From: Planctomycetota bacterium
Lineage (GTDB): Bacteria > Planctomycetota > Planctomycetia > Isosphaerales > Isosphaeraceae
Direction: 5' to 3'
DNA: 5,617 nucleotides
Assembly: GCA_021777685.1 (NCBI GenBank)
Contig: JAJYDH010000423.1
Location: 1-5,617, forward strand
Shown here: piece after piece, positions 1 to 5,506 of the stretch
How the letters are laid out: each line of letters begins with the position of its first letter
Numbering within the stretch: position 1 is the stretch's first letter
Made by a program: the position numbers and the translations under genes
Notes under the pieces: generated by a model
Database searches by the model: none
The model's input: the letters and a program-made list of their open reading frames with translations, nothing else
Told to the model about the DNA's origin: nothing

Positions 1-665
1 ACCACAACGCGTTTGGGCAGCTTCACGAACCCCTCCGAGCCCTCCGGCCGACGTACGTTCTCCAGCCGGAACGGGTCACCTCGGGCTGCCAGCCATTCCT
101 TCGCCGTCTGGTTCTCGTAATTCTGGTCGGCGTACTCCACATCCAATCGGGGGAACTTCACGGCGTCGTCGAGCTGCCCCAGCACCTCCGGCGCCGCGTT
201 GCCGTCGTCGGCCGAGGCCGCCGTCACGGCCACTCCCAGGTGCAGCCCCATCATGTCCACCGCGATGTGCCGCTTCCGCTCGCTGACCTGCTTGCCGCCG
301 TCGTAGCCCCGCTCCTCGCCGCCGACCTCGGTGGTCATGACCGATCGCGATTCGATCACCGCCTTCGAGGGCGTCCCTTCCCGGCCGGCCTTGCGGCGGA
401 CCTTCTCGCGGAGGGCGTCGACGATCCGCTGCCAGGTGCCGTCGTCCCGCCAGGTCTTGAAGTAGTCCCAGACGGTGCTCTTGGGCAGCAGGTCGTGGGG
501 GAGCATCTCCCACTGGCATCCGGTGCGGTCCTGGTACAGCAGGGTATTCATGACCTCGCGGAGGTCGACCTCGCGGGGCCGGTCTCCCGGCTTGGCGGCG
601 GGGATGAGGGGCCGAAGGATCTCCCACTGGGTATCGGTCAGATCGGTCGTGTAGGGCTTACGGAT
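1..665 (-). pseudogene. IS5-family transposase (DUF4096 plus DDE domain), partial, probably inactive
   Basis: DDE transposase that would cut and join the ends of its own insertion sequence. The minus-strand frame reads KPYTTDLTDTQWEILRPLIP near the N-terminus, then a TGCQWEMLPHDL block and YDGGKQVSERKRHIAVDMMG in the catalytic domain, which are hallmarks of IS5-type transposases with an N-terminal DUF4096 region. The second catalytic Asp is visible in VEYADQNYENQT. The final block LPKRVVV reaches the window edge, so the catalytic Glu region lies outside. Two things are odd. The first catalytic Asp, normally in an IDSQSVKT motif, is Glu here (IESRSVMT). The codon where family members start (MRKPY) is ATC at 665-663, leaving only in-frame GTG codons at 710 and 707 as possible starts. 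No internal stop or frameshift was found. I infer a degenerate, probably non-functional copy. Confidence 0.75.
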
Positions 666-714
666 CGGAGGTATCGTGGGTTGAGCGATGATGCAAGTCT
701 CGTCCACCACGGGA

Positions 715-720
715 ATTATA
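715..720 (-). promoter_or_regulatory. TATAAT box inside the IS end, candidate transposase -10
   Basis: A perfect TATAAT lies on the minus strand 28 bases inside the element end and about 50 bases ahead of the lost start codon of the transposase. This is where an IS5-type element would carry its own weak promoter. No good -35 sequence is visible at the usual spacing, so the call rests on one hexamer standing out in GC-rich DNA. Confidence 0.35.
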
Positions 721-734
721 CGGCCAAACCCACT

Positions 735-748
735 TCCCGGATAGCCTC
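735..748 (-). repeat. Terminal repeat of the left IS (GAGGCTATCCGGGA)
   Basis: Read on the minus strand from 748, this 14-mer is identical to plus-strand 5493-5506. One further outward base (A) also matches, giving a 15-base identity. The two copies face away from each other. Beyond the 14-mer the inner sequences differ completely, as expected if one copy is a left end and the other a right end of related elements. Confidence 0.75.
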
Positions 749-1229
749 TCACCACCGGGCCAGCGACGTGATCGTTGCCCGGCAGGGAATGTCGCCCTTG
801 TCCGGCCCGATCACGAGCCGCAAATTGGTCACTCCCTCGGCCGCCACCGCCCAGTCCTCCCGCTCGAAGGTCGTGCCCGTCGGGCTGAAGTTGTACTCCT
901 GCCGGAACACCTCCCGATAGCTCGCCCCTCTGTCGGTCGGGACGGCAAGCTGGAGTTCCGGGGAGCGGGCCGCTACCGGCTCTTCGATTTCCAGGACGAT
1001 CCGGCGGATTGCCTGTGGGGTGTCGAAGGCCAGGATGAGTATCTGCTCGCCCGGCTCACCGGCCACCCAGCGAATCCCGCTGGGACCCCGCAGATCGTCG
1101 AAGGCATGATCCACAGGAATCGGGGCCCTCGGAAGTCACGAGCACGGCAGCGACGGCTGCGACGTCGATCTGTCCCACCACGGGGGACGGTGCCGAGGGG
1201 GATTTGTTGATGATTTGCTTACGGAGCAT
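749..1229 (-). pseudogene. Small conserved protein of unknown function (carbohydrate-binding/discoidin-like), frameshifted
   Basis: The function is unknown. I recognise a family of about 150 residues that usually starts MLRKQ, has a TSE motif about 35 residues in, and continues with a beta-sandwich-like region. Here the start ATG (1229-1227) follows a good Shine-Dalgarno (GGAGGG) and gives MLRKQIINKSPSAPSPVVGQ and later LVTSEGPD. The rest, from VDHAFDDLRG through GEQILILAFDTPQ and QEYNFSPTGTTFERED to the stop at 749, is in another frame. The join is near 1111-1125 and needs one inserted or two missing bases. With the frame mended the product is about 159 residues, near full length. The resemblance to discoidin or carbohydrate-binding folds is a weak inference. 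The gene lies 53 nt after the PHP hydrolase stop, so the two were probably co-transcribed. Its stop codon TGA abuts the IS end, so the original C-terminus may have been slightly different. Confidence 0.65.
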
Positions 1230-1282
1230 GAGCCCTCCGTCGATCCTCGGCTCACCCGTTCTTTTCAGACGGTCGTTCAGCC

Positions 1283-2706
1283 TCACGGGAAGAACCCCTT
1301 CAGGAAGTTGGCCAGAGACCCGTCGTGGACCGCCTTGGCCAGGAACTCCGTGCCCTGTTGGTTGCCCCAACTGTAGGTGATGTCCGTCCTGCCCCGGTAC
1401 TCGCAGAAGTCCACGTCCGAGTTGTTCACGTCCAGGGCCCCGGCGATGAGCTTCCGATGCCCGTCCGTCAGGTTCGGGTTGGCGACCGCCCGGACGAAGA
1501 GTTCCTCGCCGGTCAGCCGGTACGTGGCCCTGACCCCCTGGACGGTCGCCAGGACCTTCCCCACGTCGTCGGTATACCGCTGCGTCACGGGCAAAGACTT
1601 GCCCTCCGTGTCCGTGACGGGCTTCCGGGTCGGGTCGTAAGCTCTGAGGGTCTCGATGAACTTGGTCGTCTACCGTGCGTTCCCCTGCGGCTCGATCATC
1701 AGTCTCAGGGCCTTCGGCTCGGGAGAGAAGCGGACCTCCTTCAACGTCACGCCGCTGGAGGCGTAGAGGTTCCCGGCCTCGATCCCCTTGATGAGCGACT
1801 CCGGGGTCAGGAACCGGCTGCGGGCCATGACCCAGCCACGGCCCGGAGTCGAGCCGCCCTGGCCGAAGTCGTTGTGCGAGTCGTCTGTTGCCAGGCCGCA
1901 GACCGGGGCCGCCCTCATCTCGCCGATGCGGAGGGTGTTGATGGTGTCCCACATCCGCTCGACACCGGCGTGGGTCTCGTCGCCGAGGTGGTGGACGTCG
2001 GGATGCCCGTTGTAGACCTCGAAGAAGTACACCATCGCCAGTTCCTCGGCCGTGATGGCGTAGCCGAAGTTGGGGTGGTTCGGGTGGCCCACGATCGGGC
2101 GGACCAGGCGCTTCGCCTGCTCCTCGACGGCGGCGAGGTTGTTGGCCATCGTCTCGGCCACGCTCTTGCCGCCCTGCGGCTTGATCAGTTCCAGCACGTT
2201 GCTGGCGTTCATGTGGATCGGCTTCTTCTCGAAGCGGTCGGTGATCTCTTCGCCCTGGATCAGCAGGAACCGACCGGGCGCTCGAACAGATGGCGGAACT
2301 CGCCCAGCGGCTTGAGCCGGACCTGGGCTTCCCCGTCCTTCGTTCGGGTCTCAACCCAGGAGTCGCCGAACCGCTGGCGGTAGCGGGCAAAGCCATCCTG
2401 CCCGGCCCGCTCGTCGGCCTTGACCACCGAGGCCCACGTTTGCCCCTGACCGAGGACGTTGTGGTCGGAGAGGGCGAGGAACTGGTAGCCATGGCGAACG
2501 TACCAGTCCACGATCATCTCGGGGTATTCGTTGCCGTCGCTCCAGAGCGAGTGGTTGTGCAGATTGCCCTTGAACCACCTCGGCTCGGCGTGGGCTGTCA
2601 CCGGGTCGTCGGACCGGGGCGGTGGGACGGCGAGGGCCTCGGGAGAGCCGAGGGTCGATGCCAGGTACGCCATCACGACAACGAGCAGGCTGCGGGCCGG
2701 TCCCAT
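1283..2706 (-). pseudogene. Exported PHP-domain metallohydrolase (CehA/McbA-like), frameshift plus in-frame TAG
   Basis: A predicted metal-dependent phosphoesterase or hydrolase of the PHP superfamily; the substrate is unknown. The ATG at 2706 begins a Sec-type signal peptide (MGPARSLLVVVMAYLASTLG, then an Ala-rich cleavage region), so the protein would act outside the cytoplasm. The PHP metal-site motifs are clear: GNLHNHSLWSDGNEYPEM and LALSDHN near residues 45-85, then GHPNHPNFGYAIT, VYNGHPDVHHLGD and LATDDSHNDFG in the second half. Two lesions break it. The frame of the first part ends at a TGA at 2260-2262, while the continuation (FLLIQGEEITDRFEKKPIHM) lies in another frame, which needs about one base lost near 2262-2285. 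A TAG at 1670-1672 then interrupts the same frame between IEPQGNAR and TTKFIETLRAYD, probably where homologues have Tyr. The C-terminal part runs intact to the stop at 1283. The repaired length of about 474 codons is normal for the family. Its start lies 8 nt after the cupin stop, so translation was probably coupled to the cupin. Confidence 0.8.
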
Positions 2707-2714
2707 GGGCGTGC

Positions 2715-2828
2715 TCACTCCAACTCGTGGACGTCGTGCAGGACGCCCCTGGGGATGCAGACGGTCAGGACGGTCAGGTCGCCGACGGCCTTGTGCCTGA
2801 CGCCCCTGGGCACGTAGACGACCATTCG
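2715..2828 (-). pseudogene. Cupin C-terminal fragment
   Basis: This frame encodes VVYVPRGVRHKAVGDLTVLT followed by VCIPRGVLHDVHELE and a stop at 2715-2717. It fits the second cupin motif (PxGxxH, here PRGVRH) and the C-terminus of small single-domain cupins. The first cupin motif with its metal-binding histidines is absent: upstream DNA in this frame belongs to the PEBP gene instead. About 37 codons remain of a gene that usually has 100-130. The stop is 8 nt before the PHP hydrolase ATG, which suggests the intact ancestor formed an operon with that hydrolase. The in-frame ATG at 2826 is probably chance or an original internal Met. It could produce a short peptide but is unlikely to be functional. 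Confidence 0.6.
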
Positions 2829-2850
2829 TGGGCCGGTACACCCTCCCCAA
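2820..2850. other. Deletion or recombination junction between PEBP and cupin genes
   Basis: On the minus strand, PEBP homology fades after the codons for EGVPA (about 2842-2828) and cupin homology starts a few bases later with ATGGTCGTCTACGTGCCC in a different frame. Both partners are cut where no domain boundary is expected: PEBP lacks its C-terminal third and the cupin its N-terminal two thirds. No repeat or IS remnant is visible at the join, so the event looks like a simple internal deletion between two same-strand genes. The exact base cannot be fixed without intact relatives. Confidence 0.5.
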
Positions 2851-3256
2851 GTCCCTTGACGGTGGCGGGGATGCCGAAGATCACCCAATGCATCCAGGTC
2901 CCCCGGGGGGTGTCGGGGTCCTCGCAGATCAGGGCGAGGGATTTGGCGGTGTCCGGGACCTCGGACCATTCCAGCGGGGGCGAGACGTCCTTGCCGTCAC
3001 AGGTATGAAGCTTCGGGATGGCCCCGCCGACGGCGAAGGTCGGGCTCTGGAGTCGGATGGTGTTCATCTTCCGGTCCTCGGGGAGGATCGACTCGGTGGG
3101 CGGCCTTCGACCGCAGGACGTGAGGGTGGCGATCAGGACCGGGAGGCCGATCAGGAACCGCCGTACGGCGTCGACGCCCTTCGGATGGCGCAGCCCTCGG
3201 TGTCCATCGACGGTGACCTTGCCCGTCTCGTTGCGGACTCTACGGGGCCAACTCAT
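2829..3256 (-). pseudogene. YbhB/YbcL (PEBP, Raf kinase inhibitor-like) lipoprotein, C-terminus lost
   Basis: A member of the phosphatidylethanolamine-binding protein family; bacterial members have poorly defined roles. The ATG at 3256 follows a strong Shine-Dalgarno (GGGGGAAG) and gives an unusually long N-region, then RRFLIGLPVLIATLTSC, a lipoprotein signal with lipobox LTSC, and a second Met at 3067 where many cytoplasmic homologues begin (MNTIRLQSPTFAVGG). The ligand-site motifs CDGKDVSPPLEW and CEDPDTPRGTWMHWVIFGIP are intact. The family frame is recognisable to about VKGLGEGVPA. It then runs out of homology into cupin DNA in the wrong frame and stops at 2774. The C-terminal GYxGPCPPxGxHRY motif and the last 60-70 residues are missing. 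The OsmC stop lies 27 nt upstream, so the two look like one operon. I infer truncation by a deletion that joined this gene to the cupin. Confidence 0.75.
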
Positions 3257-3282
3257 GGCTCTTCCCCCAGGTGGCCACCGAC

Positions 3283-3732
3283 TTATTGCGGCTCGACGAT
3301 GACCTCGGTCTTCACGGAGTTGGCGATGAAGCAGGCGTGGTGGGCCTGGTCGTGGAGTTGCCGGAGTTCTTCGGGCGTCGGCCGCACCTCGCCGCCGAAC
3401 CAGACCCGTGGCCGAAGGGCCGCACGGGTGATCGCCAGCCATCCCCCAGGGTCCTTCTCCAGCACCCCAACCGCCTCGTCGTGGTAGGCGTCCACGACGA
3501 GCTTCTTCCGTGCGACGATGGCCAGGAATGTGAGCATGTGACAGCTTGAGAGGGCGGCGACGAACGCCTCCTCGGGATCGACGCGACACTCGCTGCCGAG
3601 CTAGGCGGGGTTGGCCGAGGCCCGGACCGTCACGCCGGCATCGAAGGACCAGTCGTGATCCCGGTTGTACGTCTCGTAGGCGAAGTCGGGCATCTCTCGC
3701 CGCCGGGCGATGGTGGCCGTGTGCTTCGACAT
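3283..3732 (-). pseudogene. OsmC-family peroxiredoxin, interrupted by one in-frame TAG
   Basis: OsmC/Ohr-type thiol peroxidases reduce organic hydroperoxides in the cytoplasm with a pair of cysteines. The ATG at 3732 gives MSKHTATIARRREMPDFAYE and NRDHDWSFDAGVTVRASANPA, then TAG at 3601-3603. The same frame continues with RVDPEEAFVAALSSCHMLTF, carrying the peroxidatic Cys, and later LHDQAHHACFIANSVKTEVI, carrying the resolving Cys, to a TAA at 3283-3285. The two halves are in one frame, so the only lesion is the TAG; homologues commonly have Tyr there (PAY-x-G), which would be TAC changed to TAG. Total length of 149 codons is normal for the family. A weak GGAG lies about 10 nt ahead of the start. 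It leads the minus-strand cluster and diverges from the TSUP permease. If TAG is read through, this would be a functional enzyme; otherwise translation gives 43 residues. The second half could restart at the ATG at 3537, after the first Cys, which would be inactive. Confidence 0.8.
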
Positions 3733-3869
3733 GGGTTCGTACTCCGGGTGGGGATGGTCATCGCCTCGCCGGATTATCGCCGATCTCCTCGCCCACATCT
3801 GCGGGCACTCCCTCGCCCCAGGCGAGTTAGGGATCTGACCATGTGGCTGCGAATCCCAGGGCGGTCGGT

Positions 3870-3875
3870 TATAAT
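3870..3875 (+). promoter_or_regulatory. Candidate -10 box (TATAAT) in the divergent region
   Basis: A perfect TATAAT stands out in GC-rich surroundings. The hexamer 17 bases upstream is CTGCGA (3847-3852), matching three of six bases of the -35 consensus, so this is a weak sigma-70-like promoter candidate for the permease, about 220 bases upstream of its start. On the opposite strand the same AT-rich patch reads TATTAT and could serve the osmC-like gene. Orientation is therefore uncertain. Confidence 0.35.
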
Positions 3876-3876
3876 A

Positions 3877-3890
3877 GATCGGCCCCGATC
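3877..3890. repeat. Inverted repeat GATCGG-CC-CCGATC after the TATAAT box
   Basis: Two perfect 6-base arms separated by CC begin one base after the candidate -10 box. They would span the predicted transcription start, the position expected of a repressor site. The site is short and GC-rich, so chance is possible. Confidence 0.3.
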
Positions 3891-4071
3891 CCGTCGCTCG
3901 GGGCGATTCCCGGCCCCGGAGTCGGGACGGGCCGCCCGAACGTCCGGGCTCGAATCGTTCCCCCGGGCCACGCCGAGTCCTGACCCCCTGTCCGACCCCA
4001 TGCCGTCCAGGCCGAGGGGCTGAGGTCCCCGTACCCGGCACCTCGTCCGGGTGGGTGAAGATGGGTATGAC

Positions 4072-4088
4072 CCCGGCATACCGCCGGG
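4072..4088 (+). promoter_or_regulatory. Hairpin overlapping the ribosome binding region of the permease gene
   Basis: CCCGGC (4072-4077) and GCCGGG (4083-4088) can pair around a five-base loop, ATACC. The 3' arm runs into GGGTGGA (4086-4092), the only Shine-Dalgarno-like stretch ahead of the ATG at 4095, so the fold would partly hide it. It may tune translation. No ligand-binding or leader-peptide structure is evident. Confidence 0.3.
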
Positions 4089-4094
4089 TGGACG

Positions 4095-4844
4095 ATGACT
4101 GCGGACCACACAACAATCCCCGTACTGGCCGTCCTCTTCCTCGCCACCGTGATCCGGTCGGCGTTAGGGTTCGGGGAGGCGCTCGTCGCCGTGCCGCTGC
4201 TCGCCCTGGTCATCCCGGTCGAGGTCGCCGCCCCGGTGGCCGTCCTCGTCTCGGTCACGGTCGCCGGGCTCATCCTCATCCAGGACTGGAGGCATGTCCA
4301 TCCGGGCAGCGCCGGGCGGCTCATCCTCTCCACGATGTTCGGCATCCCGCTGGGCCTGCTGATGTTGACCACGGTCGCCGAGCCGGTCGTCAAGGCGGTG
4401 CTCGCCGTCATCATCATCGCCTTCTCGACATCCCGCCTGTTCGAACGCAGTCAGTTCAAGCTGGAGGACGACCGCCTGGCGTGGCTGTTCGGGTTCGGGG
4501 CGGGGGTGCTCGGGGGAGCCTACGGCATGAACGGGCCGCCGCTGGTGGCCTACGGGGCGCTTCGGCGGTGGTCCGCCGAGCGGTTCCGGGCAACCCTTCA
4601 GGGCTACTTCCTGCCCGCCAGCCTGGTCGGCATGGCCGGGTACTGGGCCGCTGGTCTCTGGGTCCCGGCCGTGACCCGGTACTACCTGATGTCCTTGCCG
4701 GTGGTCCTGGCGGCGACCCTCCTGGGGCGGCTCCTGAACCGGCGTCTCGACGGGCGTCGGTTCCTGCTCATCGTCCACGCCGGCCTGGCCGTTGTCGGGG
4801 TAGTGCTCCTGGTCCAGTCGGTTTGGGGCACGGGCCGGCCGTGA
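4095..4844 (+). CDS. TauE/SafE (TSUP) family membrane permease
   Basis: A polytopic inner-membrane transporter of the TSUP family, whose known members move sulfite, sulfoacetate or other organosulfur and small anions; the substrate here cannot be told from sequence. The 249-residue length is normal. About eight hydrophobic segments are visible, roughly at residues 8-40 (a long helix region), 44-64, 75-95, 98-113, 129-155, 166-189, 197-214 and 222-242. The family signature occurs twice, as expected from internal duplication: RSALGFGEALVAVPLLAL near residues 21-38 and GVLGGAYGMNGPPLVAYGAL near 137-156. The reading frame is complete with no lesion, unlike every other gene in the window. The ATG at 4095 is chosen because the first helix and signature follow directly and GGTGGA lies just upstream. 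It diverges from the osmC-like gene and has no same-strand partner apart from the nitrilase remnant downstream. An out-of-frame overlapping reading frame of 301 codons is a shadow. Confidence 0.88.
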   Translation: MTADHTTIPVLAVLFLATVIRSALGFGEALVAVPLLALVIPVEVAAPVAVLVSVTVAGLILIQDWRHVHPGSAGRLILSTMFGIPLGLLMLTTVAEPVVKAVLAVIIIAFSTSRLFERSQFKLEDDRLAWLFGFGAGVLGGAYGMNGPPLVAYGALRRWSAERFRATLQGYFLPASLVGMAGYWAAGLWVPAVTRYYLMSLPVVLAATLLGRLLNRRLDGRRFLLIVHAGLAVVGVVLLVQSVWGTGRP

Positions 4845-4990
4845 ACCGACCCGGCTGCTGTGGTCAGGAGCCGTCCGGTCGGCAATCATTGAAAAGCGGG
4901 GTAGTCCTACTGATCGTGGATGCGGCGGCGGGATTCGATCCGCAAGCCTGGGTGCGGTAGGACCGACGCCCGGACGCACCAGCGGGGCGG
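4845..4990. other. Decayed stretch between the permease and the nitrilase remnant
   Basis: No frame here gives a recognisable protein. The N-terminal 90-110 residues of the nitrilase, including the catalytic Glu, would be expected in or before this stretch but cannot be identified. The stretch may be deleted, replaced or eroded beyond recognition. No convincing terminator with a T-tract follows the permease. Confidence 0.45.
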
Positions 4991-5492
4991 GATCGAGTGC
5001 GACACCCAGGGCCTTCGGCCCCGACGGCTCGCTCCTCGGCTGACGTCGGAAGCTGATGCGGACGGCGATGGAGCGGGTCATCCGGGGCAGCGGCGGCGGG
5101 TCCACCCTCTCGGTCGTCGAGACGCCGTTCGGAAGACTCGGCCCGGTGGTCCGCTGTGAGAACTACATGCCGCTACTGCGGTCGGCCATGTACGCCAGGG
5201 GCGTCGAGCTTTACTGTGCGATCACCGTGGATGACCGGGACACCTGGCGGGCCACGGTCGCGCACATCCCCCTCGAAGGCCGCTGCTTCGTCCTCTCGGC
5301 GTGCCAGTTCGACAGCCACGCCGACCTGCCGCCCGGTTATCCCACGGGACGGCTCCCGGCCGGTGAGGACGCCGTGATCCGGGGCGGAAGCTGCATCATT
5401 GGGCCTCTGGGCCAGCCGCTGGCGGGGCCGGTGTACGGGGAGGAGTGCATCCTGACGGCCGACCTGGACATGGCCGACCTCGCCAGGGCTAA
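4991..5492 (+). pseudogene. Nitrilase remnant, multiply mutated and cut by an IS
   Basis: Nitrilases hydrolyse organic nitriles to acids and ammonia with a Glu-Lys-Cys triad. The frame FGPDGSLLG, stop, RRKLMRTAMERVI, ETPFGRLGPVVRCENYMPLL, HIPLEGRCFVLSACQF and RGGSCIIGPLGQPLAGPVYG matches the middle and C-terminal half of the family. The Lys of the triad remains (5050-5052). Lesions, in order: the N-terminal third with the catalytic Glu is missing; an apparent frame change lies near 5000-5012, where GIECDTQ-like codons are out of frame; TGA at 5041-5043 stands where homologues have Arg; and the catalytic Cys codon, in the usual CWEN motif, reads CGC (Arg) at 5152-5154 with Cys replacing the following Trp. 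After ADLDMADLARAK the protein passes into an IS end, losing the final FDVVGHYARPDVF-type segment. Read-through into the IS stays open to the window edge without homology. It is clearly dead; the ATG at 5056 or 5074 would give a fragment lacking the nucleophile. Confidence 0.8.
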
Positions 5493-5506
5493 GAGGCTAT
5501 CCGGGA
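5493..5506 (+). repeat. Terminal repeat of the right IS (GAGGCTATCCGGGA)
   Basis: It is identical to the end of the left element read on the minus strand from 748. It marks the insertion point inside the nitrilase remnant, between the Ala codon GCT (5488-5490) and the next codons. Confidence 0.7.

Larger units (their letters stand above)
1..748 (-). mobile_element. IS5-type insertion sequence, 5' part, cut by the left window edge
   Basis: The element reads leftward from base 748. Its outer end is GAGGCTATCCGGGA (748 down to 735 on the minus strand), the same 14 bases that occur at 5493-5506 on the plus strand. Inside this end is a TATAAT box (720-715 on the minus strand), followed by a transposase reading frame that stays open to the left edge. 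The base triplet just outside the end is TGA (751-749), a TNA trinucleotide like the targets reported for some IS5 subgroups. It is also the stop codon of the neighbouring gene. The other end of the element is not in the window, so length and target duplication cannot be judged. Confidence 0.8.
3733..4094. other. Divergent non-coding region between osmC-like gene and TSUP permease
   Basis: About 360 bases without a supported gene. Open frames here are typical GC-rich shadows with Arg/Pro/Gly-rich translations and no recognisable motif. It must carry the promoters of the two divergent units. The visible signals are a TATAAT box at 3870, an inverted repeat right after it, and a GC-rich hairpin just before the permease start; these are listed separately. 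I see no tRNA, riboswitch or repeat array. Confidence 0.6.

Noticed and set aside
240..920. 226-codon plus-strand open frame across the IS
   Set aside because: It lies opposite the transposase frame and crosses the IS boundary; its translation has no recognisable motif. It is a GC-rich shadow.
2260..2285. Programmed frameshift in the PHP hydrolase
   Set aside because: No slippery heptamer or downstream stimulator is visible at the frame change, and a further nonsense codon lies downstream, so ordinary mutation is simpler.
1325..2383. 352-codon plus-strand open frame opposite the PHP hydrolase
   Set aside because: Antisense shadow caused by GC-rich third positions; no start signal or family resemblance.
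1056..2492. 478-codon minus-strand open frame
   Set aside because: Its Arg/Gly/Pro-rich translation lacks motifs and it is out of frame with the clear PHP hydrolase homology on the same strand. It only overlaps the true N-terminus of the small MLRKQ protein near its end.
4829..4843. Possible terminator CACGG-GCCGG-CCGTG at the end of the permease gene
   Set aside because: The stem is five pairs, lies inside the coding end and has no T-tract.
4055..4960. 301-codon plus-strand frame overlapping the permease
   Set aside because: Low-complexity Arg/Gly/Pro translation, whereas the 4095-4844 frame has clear membrane segments and TSUP signatures.
4164..5105. 313-codon minus-strand frame opposite the permease
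   Set aside because: Antisense shadow rich in Pro, Arg, Asp and Gln, with no domain; it spans the permease and the nitrilase remnant.
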